Of a stretch of DNA of 17,630 nt, positions 1-6,786 are shown piece by piece. The DNA is taken from the NCBI GenBank assembly GCA_050733935.1, contig JBOHUC010000058.1:1-17630 (forward strand), written 5' to 3'. The notes under the pieces are model-generated. The model was not told where the DNA came from, did no database searches, and saw only the letters and a program-made list of their open reading frames with translations. A program made the position numbers and the translations under genes. This DNA is from JBOHUC01 sp050733935 (lineage in GTDB: Bacteria; Eisenbacteria; RBG-16-71-46; DASYSL01). The first letter of the stretch is position 1; every line of letters starts with the position of its first letter.

Positions 1-243
1 GCGCAGGCGTCGCCGCTCGAGCGAAGCCGCGGAACGGCGCGAGCGCTCGGCCGCGAACGCCGCGGGATCGCGCTCGGCACCGGCGCGGTCGGTGAAGCGC
101 ACCCACACTCGAACGCGGGCGTCGGGATGCGCCGCGGCCTCGCGCGCGAGCGAAGGAGCGATCGTGCCCGCGTGCGCGGGCGCGGGCGCAAACGCGAACG
201 ACGCGGCAAAGACCGCGAAGGCCATGATCGGAGCACGCCGCAT
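1..243 (-). CDS. Secreted S8 (subtilisin-like) serine protease, N-terminal fragment
   Basis: Only the first 81 codons are in the window; the gene runs off the low-coordinate edge. The ATG at 243-241 shares one base with the TGA of the asparaginase gene (TGATG), so the two are probably translationally coupled. The protein opens with Arg-Arg and a hydrophobic Ala/Phe-rich core ending in APAHA (about residue 25), a convincing Sec signal peptide. The mature part reads ARVRVWVRFTDRAG and then a run of Ser, Arg and Glu ending in SLERRRLR. In my recollection, a V-W-V-x-F-x-D-K-like strand followed by a helix ending in A-x-x-R-R-x-R is common at the N-terminus of secreted S8 peptidases of FCB bacteria. 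The catalytic Asp, His and Ser are outside the window, so the family call rests on the N-terminal module alone. An extracellular protease would suit a cluster that also holds an asparaginase and an aminotransferase. Confidence 0.55.
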   Translation of the reverse strand, partial: MRRAPIMAFAVFAASFAFAPAPAHAGTIAPSLAREAAAHPDARVRVWVRFTDRAGAERDPAAFAAERSRRSAASLERRRLR

Positions 244-1307
244 CAGGCCGCCCCCAGCGCAAGCCGCGCGGGCTCCCGCGTCCAGCCCGGGAACTCGTCC
301 GCAACGAGCGATCCGGTCACGAGACCGCGGTGGTTCGTGACGACGGGCGTCGCGTACTCCGAGAGCGCGGCCACCTCCGCGGGCTCGAGGAGCCCGAGCG
401 AAGCCATCCAGCCGACGAGTGCGGGTGCGGTCGCGCGCCTCGCGCCCCCGTCCCGCGCCTTGACGCAAATCCCGAGCCCCCGCGCGGGGACGCTCACGCA
501 TTGCACTCCCTCGGCACCCGTCTTCGTCATGATGCGGCCCCCGGTTGCGTTCATGAATGCCGTGCAGAAGCGCTTCCGCCCCGCGACCATGTCCGGATGG
601 GCGGACATCGCGTTCCGAATGCGTGCCATCGCCTGCTCGCGCGCGCTCGCGGGCTTCCCGCCGCCTGCGCCGTCCGCCCGCGCCGTCGCAAGACGCGCGA
701 AGCTTCGCGCCATCGCGATCAACGTCATCGCCGGGTTCATCGCACTGCAGCCGTCCACGCCGAGCGGCGCGCGCTCGGGATCCACGCCCGCGATCTCGCA
801 GATCGTGCGTACGAGGAGCTGCTGCACCGGATGATCCGCACGCGTGTAGCCCTCGACCGGCCAGCCCTCGCGCACCGCGAGCGCGACCATCCCCGCGTGC
901 TTGCCCGAGCAGTTGTTGTAGATCGGGCTCCGCTCCTCACGCGGTGCTGCGTGGAGCCGCTCGGCCGTCTCGGGATCTTCCGGGAAGTGGAAGCCGCACT
1001 CGAGATCGCGCTCCGTGCGGCCTGCGGCCGCGAGAATCTCGCGCGCGCCCTCGATGTGCGCGGGCTCACCGTTGTGGCTCGCGCACATGAGCGCAAGGTG
1101 CCGCGGGGTGAGCCCGAGCGCATCCGCATGCCCGCGCTCGACGAGCGGCACGAGCTGGAGCGGCTTCGCGGACGAGCGGAAGAACGTGACGAGATCCGGG
1201 CGCCCCGTCGCCGCGAGGATGCTTCCCTCCGCGTCGACGACCACCCCTTCAACGCGGTGCTCCGATTCCGGGAGGTTCCCGCGCAGCTCGACGACCCGGA
1301 TCGACAC
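243..1307 (-). CDS. L-asparaginase, Asparaginase_II (Rhizobium etli AnsA-like) family
   Basis: Predicted to hydrolyse L-asparagine to aspartate and ammonia in the cytoplasm; no signal peptide is visible. The 354-residue length is usual for the family. Every position I recall as important in the R. etli enzyme (Ser48, Lys51, Ser80, Cys135, Cys189, Lys263) has a counterpart at matching spacing: S45-S-A-K48, S77 in ASHNGE, C133 in NNCSGKH, C187 in GVDGC, and K262 in KTGAEGV. The two cysteines fit the zinc-binding pair of that family. The site is therefore intact and unrelated to the classic bacterial type I/II asparaginases. The start is GTG at 1307, two bases after the TGA of the aminotransferase gene, with a modest AAGG upstream. 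The stop overlaps the protease ATG. Both junctions imply one transcript. The product aspartate could feed transamination by the upstream enzyme. Confidence 0.9.
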   Translation of the reverse strand: MSIRVVELRGNLPESEHRVEGVVVDAEGSILAATGRPDLVTFFRSSAKPLQLVPLVERGHADALGLTPRHLALMCASHNGEPAHIEGAREILAAAGRTERDLECGFHFPEDPETAERLHAAPREERSPIYNNCSGKHAGMVALAVREGWPVEGYTRADHPVQQLLVRTICEIAGVDPERAPLGVDGCSAMNPAMTLIAMARSFARLATARADGAGGGKPASAREQAMARIRNAMSAHPDMVAGRKRFCTAFMNATGGRIMTKTGAEGVQCVSVPARGLGICVKARDGGARRATAPALVGWMASLGLLEPAEVAALSEYATPVVTNHRGLVTGSLVADEFPGWTREPARLALGAA

Positions 1308-1309
1308 CG

Positions 1310-2701
1310 TCAGCCCTTACGCCCCACAGGGCGCTTCGCGGCCCGCTGCGTGCGGCCGAGCTTGCTCTGCTCGACGGTCGTGACCGCGTCTTCGAACACC
1401 TCGAGCGCGACCTGGGCCTGTGCACGCGTGAGGAGAAGCGGCGGCGCCATCCGCACGGCCGACGGACCCGCGCCGAGCACGAGCACGCCGCGCTTGTAGC
1501 ACTCGAGCTCGACGGCATCCCGCATCTCGGGCGCGGGGAGGTTCGTGCCCGGCTTCGCGACCATCTCGATTCCGATCATGAGCCCGATCGCGTTCACCCA
1601 TCCGATGTGCTCGTGACGCTCCATCATCGCGGCGAGCTCCTTCGCGAGGAGCGCACCGATCTTGCGCGCGTTCTCGAGGAGCCCGTTTTCGATCAGGTCC
1701 ATGGTCGCGAGTGCCGCCGCGCACGAGACCGGATTCCCGCCGAACGTGTTCCCGTGCGAGCCCGGCGGCCAGGTCATGAGGTCCTTCGGAGCCACCGTCG
1801 CCCCGAGCGGAAGCCCCGAGGCGATGCCCTTCGCGATCGCCACGATGTCGGGCTCCACTCCCGGCCAGTGCTCGATGCCGAACCACTTGCCGGTGCGGCC
1901 CATGCCGGTCTGCACCTCGTCCATGACGAGGAGGATCCCGTATTTCCGCGCGATCAGCTGAAGCTTCTGGTGGTAGCCCGGCGGCGGAATGATGTAGCCG
2001 CCCTCGCCCTGGATCGGCTCGACCACGATCGCGGCCGTGTCCTCGGGCGGAACGAGCTTCTTGAACACGACCTCTTCGATGTAGCTCACGCAGTACAGGT
2101 TGCAGGAGGGGAACTTGAGGTTGAACGTGCAGCGCCGGCAATCGCCGTACGGCACGTGCGTCACGCCCGGCATCGTGGGCGCAAAGCCCTTCTTCTGGAT
2201 CGCCTTCGAGCCCGTGAGCGAGAGGGAGCCCATCGTGCGGCCGTGGAACGCGCCGATGAACGCGATGAACTGCTGCCGTCCCGTGCGATGGCGCGCGAGC
2301 TTGATCGCGCACTCCATCGCCTCGGCGCCCGAGTTCGAGAGGAACGTCCGCTTCGGCTTCTTCCCGGGGACGATCTCGTTCAGGCGCTCGGCGACCTTGA
2401 TCTCCTGCGGGTAGTAGAAGTCGGTCCCCGACATGTGGAGGAACTTCTCGGCCTGGGACTTGATCGCCTCGACCACGGCCGGGTGGGAATGCCCGGTCGC
2501 GCCGACCGCGATCCCGGCGTTCATGTCGAGGAAGACGTTCCCGTCCACGTCCGTGAGCTCCGCACCGTTGCCGTGGTCGACGACCAGCGGATAGGCGCGC
2601 GTGTAGGACGTCGAGATGACGGAATGGTCGCGCGTGACCCACGCCTCGGCCTTCGGGCCGGGCAATCGCCGCGACTTGAGATGGGGCGCTCTGGCTTTCA
2701 A
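1310..2701 (-). CDS. PLP-dependent class III aminotransferase (acetylornithine/GABA aminotransferase-like)
   Basis: A 463-residue fold-type I PLP enzyme. Visible landmarks are GHSHP (70-74), NSGAEA (123-128) for cofactor phosphate binding, GAFHGRT (150-156), the EPIQGEGG segment (228-235), D261-E262 in the MDEVQTGMGRTG motif, Lys291 (IAKGIASGLP) as the Schiff-base lysine, and GNTFGGNP (317-324). It matches the subfamily annotated as 'acetyl ornithine aminotransferase family', which includes GABA aminotransferases and archaeal ornithine aminotransferases or amino-acid racemases, so the substrate is open. A four-cysteine segment, C-x2-C-x8-C-x3-C at 188-204, is present; I recall similar cysteines in this subfamily, and they may bind metal. 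The start is TTG at 2701, supported by a GGAGGG Shine-Dalgarno 5 nt upstream; no usable ATG exists before conserved sequence. It leads the cluster with the asparaginase and protease. The C-terminus is a basic Arg/Lys tail. Confidence 0.88.
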   Translation of the reverse strand: MKARAPHLKSRRLPGPKAEAWVTRDHSVISTSYTRAYPLVVDHGNGAELTDVDGNVFLDMNAGIAVGATGHSHPAVVEAIKSQAEKFLHMSGTDFYYPQEIKVAERLNEIVPGKKPKRTFLSNSGAEAMECAIKLARHRTGRQQFIAFIGAFHGRTMGSLSLTGSKAIQKKGFAPTMPGVTHVPYGDCRRCTFNLKFPSCNLYCVSYIEEVVFKKLVPPEDTAAIVVEPIQGEGGYIIPPPGYHQKLQLIARKYGILLVMDEVQTGMGRTGKWFGIEHWPGVEPDIVAIAKGIASGLPLGATVAPKDLMTWPPGSHGNTFGGNPVSCAAALATMDLIENGLLENARKIGALLAKELAAMMERHEHIGWVNAIGLMIGIEMVAKPGTNLPAPEMRDAVELECYKRGVLVLGAGPSAVRMAPPLLLTRAQAQVALEVFEDAVTTVEQSKLGRTQRAAKRPVGRKG

Positions 2702-2706
2702 GTGAA

Positions 2707-2712
2707 CCCTCC
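2707..2712 (-). promoter_or_regulatory. Shine-Dalgarno deciding a TTG start
   Basis: GGAGGG on the minus strand, 5 nt before TTG at 2701-2699. It is the only well-placed ribosome-binding site ahead of the conserved aminotransferase sequence, and it is why I chose the rare TTG start over a downstream GTG (Val22). Confidence 0.75.
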
Positions 2713-2732
2713 GGCCGGCGCGTGACCTACTG

Positions 2733-2777
2733 CCCGGATCCGGGACGGCGGTCGTTCCGCAAGGCGGGTGGCCACCC
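2733..2777. repeat. Two perfect 12-bp palindromes in the aminotransferase leader
   Basis: CCCGGATCCGGG (2733-2744) and GGGTGGCCACCC (2766-2777) are exact palindromes lying between the candidate promoter and the TTG start. A further 10-bp palindrome, CCCCCGGGGG, sits just upstream of the -35 at 2832-2841. They could be protein-binding sites or RNA-structure elements, or partly a by-product of GC-rich sequence. Confidence 0.4.
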
Positions 2778-2791
2778 CGGGAGGCGGCCGA

Positions 2792-2824
2792 AAGTCGCTG
2801 GTATTATTGCAGCTTCAGCGACTT
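2792..2824. promoter_or_regulatory. Perfect 9-bp inverted repeat over the promoter spacer (candidate operator)
   Basis: AAGTCGCTG (2792-2800) and its exact reverse complement CAGCGACTT (2816-2824) are separated by 15 bp. The right arm lies in the spacer, and the left arm falls just downstream of the -10. This position suits a dimeric repressor or activator. No U-tract follows on either strand, so it is a poor terminator. Function is inferred from position only. Confidence 0.4.
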
Positions 2825-2831
2825 GCGACAA
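2803..2831 (-). promoter_or_regulatory. Candidate sigma70-type promoter for the aminotransferase-asparaginase-protease cluster
   Basis: On the minus strand, TTGTCG (2831-2826) is followed by a 17-nt spacer and AATAAT (2808-2803): 4/6 and 5/6 matches to the -35 and -10 consensus. The predicted start of transcription is near 2796, giving a leader of about 95 nt to the TTG start codon at 2701. It lies between the stop of the lipoprotein operon (2871) and the aminotransferase. AT-rich sequence is rare in this DNA, so the AATAAT stands out. Confidence 0.5.
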
Positions 2832-2870
2832 CCCCCGGGGGCACCCGATGCTGCGTGCCGGCGAAGGGCT

Positions 2871-5258
2871 CTACGGGCCACGCGCGACCGGCGGCCCGGT
2901 CGTTCCGTCTCCGGGATTGCCGCCCGCGATCTCCTGCGTGTGGGCGGATCCCGCGCCGCGCTTGACCCCCGGAGGCAGTGGCTCGATGCCGAAGACCTCC
3001 ATCACGTTCGCGGCCACCTGCCGGGCCTGCGTGAGCTCGAAGAAGTAGAGCGGGAAGCCCATCCAGACGACCTGCCCGTTCTCGCTCCCGTAGTAGTGGA
3101 TCGCGTTCGGGAATCCGTCGCTCCCCGGCGTGGCCAGGCCGAGCGGATCGTATTCCTTCGCGGCGCACAGGTAGAGCGTGTCGGCCACCGGCGAGCCCCC
3201 CTCCTGGACGTGGAGCGGCTGCTTGATCACCCAGGTGAGATTGGGCGGACCAATGGACCGCGCGGCCGGATCCGCGAGCGCGCCCCGGTAGTTCGCGATC
3301 GTGAGCAACGGCAGGTCCGACCAGCGAATGGCCGTTCGTTCCGCGCCAGGTCCGATGCGCGGATCGCACGTGCGGTTGACGGGCGGCGGACTGTCACACC
3401 GGAACGCGGGCAGGTATGGAATGCACGCCTGCAGGCGCTGACCGGCGGTAGCCGCCTGGACCGTGCCCGCGGTATTGAGCTCCGAGCGCAGATGGCAGAT
3501 GTCCCACAGGAAGTTGCCGGGACGCAGGATGTCGTGGAGCGGATCGTCGCCCGAGGTGTACGGGAGCGGGGCCCCTCCCGTCGCGATCCTTGTGTAGTAG
3601 CCATTCGCGATTGCGGTCGTCGTCCCGTCGCCGAACAGCCAGATCTTTCCGCCGGCGCGCGAGAAGAGCGCGAGCGTATTCGCCCGGTTCACGCTGTTGA
3701 GGAACCGAATCGCGGTCTCCGGGTTCAAAGTCGTGAACTTGGCTCCGGACCGGGCCGCCGACGTGCCGTCGGTGTAGATCGCGACCGCATCGTACTTGTA
3801 GTACGCGGGCAGGCCCTCGTACGGCCAGAAACGGTAGTCGAGCGTGTCGTACGGGAACCCGGCGAACATTCCCGGCAGGCTCACCGCGGAGGGGCTTCCG
3901 ATCTCGTCCGGGAATCCGCCGACTGCGAAGTGGAACGAGTCCTGCTCCGCTTCCATCGGGTAGGCGCCAATGAAGCGGAACGGACGCGACGACGGCGTCC
4001 CGTACAGGTCGTCGACCACGAGCAACGGCGCTCCCGGCACGTACGAGATCACGGACATCGCGGCCGCCATGAGCGACACGCCCCCGAAGTTGTCCCGTGC
4101 CATGACGTAGAAGACGTGATGCTCGCCCTCGGGCGGAGGACTGAACGGCCCGACGGTCGCCGCCGTGGTCGTGAGCGACCACTCGCTCCAGTGGGAGAGG
4201 TCGTCCGGACCGAGCCGCGGCGTCTCGTCGGTGATGTCCTTGATGTCGAGCGCCCAGCGAAAACCGTTCATGATCCGGCCGACCGGCGCCTCGCCGCTCC
4301 AGTTGAACGTGATCGGAACGCCTCCGGCGAGCGGCAGATCGATGACCGGGACCGGATTCACGCCGCCGAGGTTCACCGTCCGTTGGAAGTACTCGTTCCA
4401 CATCGTGAGCCGCGGCCCGAGCGTGGCGTTCGTCGGCCGGAACTGGAGCACGTTCCGGTTCAGGTCGTAGATCGGATCCGCGCCGCCCTCATCCACGGCC
4501 GTCACGGCCAGGTAATGCCGGACGGACGGAGGAGCGTTCACGACCATGCGGGTCGTGTCGTCGGTCGCGTGTTCCTGCCACGCACCGGGGTTGGTCGCGA
4601 AATCGTTCGCGAAGAACGCCTGCACCTGTGCTGCGGTGATGGTTTCGGGGTTGATCGGATTGATCTCTGCTCCGGTCACAAGGCGGGAACGGTAGCCGCT
4701 CGGACGGCCGTCCGCCGCATCCGGATCGGATCCCGTCCAGGTCACGTTGAACGACACCGTTGTACTCACCGGCTGCTGGAACGTGGGACGCGGCGAGAGA
4801 ATTTGCGCGTACGGCAGAACGTTGTCGCCGCGCAGCGCGAGCGTCACCTGCGCTCCCGGAACGTCGGGCGCGCCCGCGCGGCGGACGATCAACGTGTGGA
4901 GCGCATCGGGGCGCTCGAAGTGAACGGACCAGGCCTCCCCGGTCACTGCGGTCCACGTCGCTCCGCCCCCGGCCGGCGGATCGATCGCGAACTGATATCC
5001 GGCCCCATCGGCCGGGTGCACCTGCGCTCCGGTGCCGGCGCCTCCGCGGGCGCGCACCTGGGCGACGAATCGCTCCTCGTCGAGACGTTCGAGGCGGATC
5101 GATAGGGTGAGTGGAGCGACTTGCGCTTCGGGGGCATTCGGAAGCGATCGCGAGGACCGGCCGCAGCCAGCCAGGAGAGCGACCGATCCGAGTGCCATCC
5201 CGAGTGCGAGCGTCGACGCGGCCCAGGGCGGGCAGCGCCGGTAGCGGATTCGATTCAT
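2871..5258 (-). CDS. Surface lipoprotein C: fibronectin-like modules plus GATase1/ThuA-like region, paralogue of lipoprotein B
   Basis: 795 residues. The start is ATG at 5258, six nt after GGAGGT; a GTG one codon earlier sits too close to that site. A type II signal peptide ends in LLAGC, with Cys32 as the lipid-bearing residue. From about residue 150 the protein aligns along its length with lipoprotein B (start 9227). Shared blocks include the W-T-G-S-D-P-D module (174-180), LGPRLTMWNEYFQRT, HWSEWSL, LLVVDD (412-417), YPMEAE-x-DSF, TLDYRF, a YTDGTS strand (about 495), the K-I-W-L-F-G-D-G strand (538-545), SELNTAGTV, TCDPRIGP and VVWMGFPLYFFE. The first about 120 mature residues differ from B, so the N-terminal domain has been replaced or has diverged. 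It ends in a Gly/Pro-rich tail. It is last in the four-gene operon, 97 bp after the FlgD-tailed gene. Function is unknown; outer-surface anchoring is inferred. Confidence 0.85.
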   Translation of the reverse strand: MNRIRYRRCPPWAASTLALGMALGSVALLAGCGRSSRSLPNAPEAQVAPLTLSIRLERLDEERFVAQVRARGGAGTGAQVHPADGAGYQFAIDPPAGGGATWTAVTGEAWSVHFERPDALHTLIVRRAGAPDVPGAQVTLALRGDNVLPYAQILSPRPTFQQPVSTTVSFNVTWTGSDPDAADGRPSGYRSRLVTGAEINPINPETITAAQVQAFFANDFATNPGAWQEHATDDTTRMVVNAPPSVRHYLAVTAVDEGGADPIYDLNRNVLQFRPTNATLGPRLTMWNEYFQRTVNLGGVNPVPVIDLPLAGGVPITFNWSGEAPVGRIMNGFRWALDIKDITDETPRLGPDDLSHWSEWSLTTTAATVGPFSPPPEGEHHVFYVMARDNFGGVSLMAAAMSVISYVPGAPLLVVDDLYGTPSSRPFRFIGAYPMEAEQDSFHFAVGGFPDEIGSPSAVSLPGMFAGFPYDTLDYRFWPYEGLPAYYKYDAVAIYTDGTSAARSGAKFTTLNPETAIRFLNSVNRANTLALFSRAGGKIWLFGDGTTTAIANGYYTRIATGGAPLPYTSGDDPLHDILRPGNFLWDICHLRSELNTAGTVQAATAGQRLQACIPYLPAFRCDSPPPVNRTCDPRIGPGAERTAIRWSDLPLLTIANYRGALADPAARSIGPPNLTWVIKQPLHVQEGGSPVADTLYLCAAKEYDPLGLATPGSDGFPNAIHYYGSENGQVVWMGFPLYFFELTQARQVAANVMEVFGIEPLPPGVKRGAGSAHTQEIAGGNPGDGTTGPPVARGP

Positions 5259-5275
5259 CACAACACCTCCAGCCG

Positions 5276-5297
5276 TCCGGGCATGCAGGGGCCCGGA
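5276..5297 (-). repeat. Short hairpin in the gap before lipoprotein C
   Basis: TCCGGGC (5276-5282) and GCCCGGA (5291-5297) form a perfect 7-bp stem with an 8-nt loop, ending only a few bases before the GGAGG ribosome-binding site of lipoprotein C. There is no U-tract, so it is not a classic terminator. It could modulate translation or mRNA stability in the only open gap of this operon. Confidence 0.3.
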
Positions 5298-5355
5298 ACA
5301 GCTCCCGTCGGGAACGGAAGCCCGGTCAGGAAGGGCAAGGCGGTGCTGCGGGGCG

Positions 5356-6786
5356 CTAGCGGATGATGACGAAGTGCCCCTTCTTCTCGTAGCCCTGTTC
5401 CGATCTCATGTGGAACAGGTAGATCCCGGACGCGACGTCTTCGCCGTTCGCGTTCTTGAGATCCCAGTCGGCGCCGGAGGAGAGCGGGTTGTCGTGGTCG
5501 ATCTCCCTCACGAGATCTCCGGCTGTCGTGTAGATCTTGATCGTCGCGCGACCGGTGACGTTCTGGAACTGGACACGCGCCACCCCCGACTCGTCCCATC
5601 GCTCCGAACCTTTGTACGGATTGGGCACGACGATCACGCCCTCCAGGTTCGATTGCGCGGCCCCGCTCACGTACGAAGGACTCGCGGGCAGGTTCGTCAT
5701 CCGGTTGTTCAGGTTCGGACACGTCGCGGGCGGTCCCGGCGGCGGACAGGGACCGATCTGCCCCGTCGTGTCCGGAACGAAGAGGTCCGCGGTCTCCCGG
5801 TTCGTCTGATCGATCCCGCCGTAGACGATCGTGTAATAGAGCGGAAATCCATCGTGCGGACCGGGCGGAGCCTGGAGCACGAACACCGAATCGCCGGGCT
5901 GCACGCAATCCCCGCGCTCGTCGACCTCGCGGCACACCTTGATGAGATTCCCGGCCGAATCCGGATCCACGAACTGGAGCACGGGCTGGTTGGCCGGGAA
6001 GTGCCATAGAAGCGTGTCCGCCAGGTTCAACCGCAGCGTGTCTCCCGCCGGCGTCACGACCGTGACCCTTCGCCGGGTGAATCGACGGAGCAACTCCATG
6101 TTCGTCGTGTCGCGATCGGTCGCCTGGCGATAGATGCGGTACCCGCCGAACGCGGACAGCCGTTCGCCCTCCGGATCCCTGAGCCAGCGCACGGTCATCT
6201 TGCGCGAGACCGTGCTGTCGGCCCAGTTGGAAGCCGGCACACCCGGGAACGTCCGCAGGAAGAGCTGGGGGAACGGCGGCTTCTTCTCCGCCGTCCAGGT
6301 GGCGGTCTTCTCGGCGAACCGGAACACGTACCAGCCGCTGTCGGCCGCCGCGACCTGGATGCGGATCACCTGTCCGTCGCCGCCGGGACGCTCGGTGGAA
6401 TACGGGCCGCCCGGAACGGGCTGGACCGTCGTTCCATCGCCGCCGTACGCGTCGGGAATGAATCCCGGAGGGAAGCCGATCTGCTCGAACGGCTGGATCC
6501 GGAACTGCGTCTCCCCTTCGCGGAGATGGATGATCGCCGCCCACTCGCACGGATTGAGGATGCCGAGTCGGAGCGTGTCCGGCGTGGCCACGCCGTCGAA
6601 GTCCCCGATCAGCGCCATGTCACGGTACAGCGATCCGCACGGTCCGTTGGTTTGAGCCCGGACCGGGACGGCCGCCGCACACTGGAGGAGCGAGATCGCA
6701 AGAAGCGTTCGGAGGAGGAGCCGCCCGGCCGCGTGCGGGCGACGCGCGGCGGGGCGGCGGTGGAACTCCATTTCCTTTTCCGTCAC
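5356..6786 (-). CDS. Secreted protein with C-terminal FlgD-like / T9SS type A-like sorting domain
   Basis: 476 residues. The start is GTG at 6786, overlapping the TGA of lipoprotein B (GTGA) and preceded by GGAGGA at 7 nt; an ATG five codons later is possible but has poorer spacing. An Arg-rich n-region leads into a hydrophobic core (about 24-40) and a likely signal peptidase I site after PVRA (44). A DFDGVATPDTLRLG motif (62-75) follows, then a W-L-R-D-P-E-G module (201-207) resembling a fibronectin strand. Residues about 384-476 form a FlgD-like beta-sandwich: VVPNPYKG, then IKIYTTAGDLVREI, then WDLKN, then VASGIYLFHM, ending in KKGHFVIIR. Such tails are known in FCB bacteria as type IX secretion or outer-surface sorting signals. 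The middle has no family I recognise. It sits between the two paralogous lipoproteins and may be their secreted partner; that is inference. Confidence 0.85.
   Translation of the reverse strand: MTEKEMEFHRRPAARRPHAAGRLLLRTLLAISLLQCAAAVPVRAQTNGPCGSLYRDMALIGDFDGVATPDTLRLGILNPCEWAAIIHLREGETQFRIQPFEQIGFPPGFIPDAYGGDGTTVQPVPGGPYSTERPGGDGQVIRIQVAAADSGWYVFRFAEKTATWTAEKKPPFPQLFLRTFPGVPASNWADSTVSRKMTVRWLRDPEGERLSAFGGYRIYRQATDRDTTNMELLRRFTRRRVTVVTPAGDTLRLNLADTLLWHFPANQPVLQFVDPDSAGNLIKVCREVDERGDCVQPGDSVFVLQAPPGPHDGFPLYYTIVYGGIDQTNRETADLFVPDTTGQIGPCPPPGPPATCPNLNNRMTNLPASPSYVSGAAQSNLEGVIVVPNPYKGSERWDESGVARVQFQNVTGRATIKIYTTAGDLVREIDHDNPLSSGADWDLKNANGEDVASGIYLFHMRSEQGYEKKGHFVIIR

Noticed and set aside
2792..2824. 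Inverted repeat considered as the terminator of the lipoprotein operon
   Set aside because: The 15-nt loop and lack of a U-tract on the minus strand make it a poor terminator; it overlaps a promoter-like pair of hexamers. No convincing terminator was found between 2870 and 2832.
2823..5105. Long plus-strand reading frame (760 codons) opposite lipoprotein C
   Set aside because: Arg-rich shadow composition and no recognisable motif; the minus strand encodes a clear lipoprotein with a paralogue.
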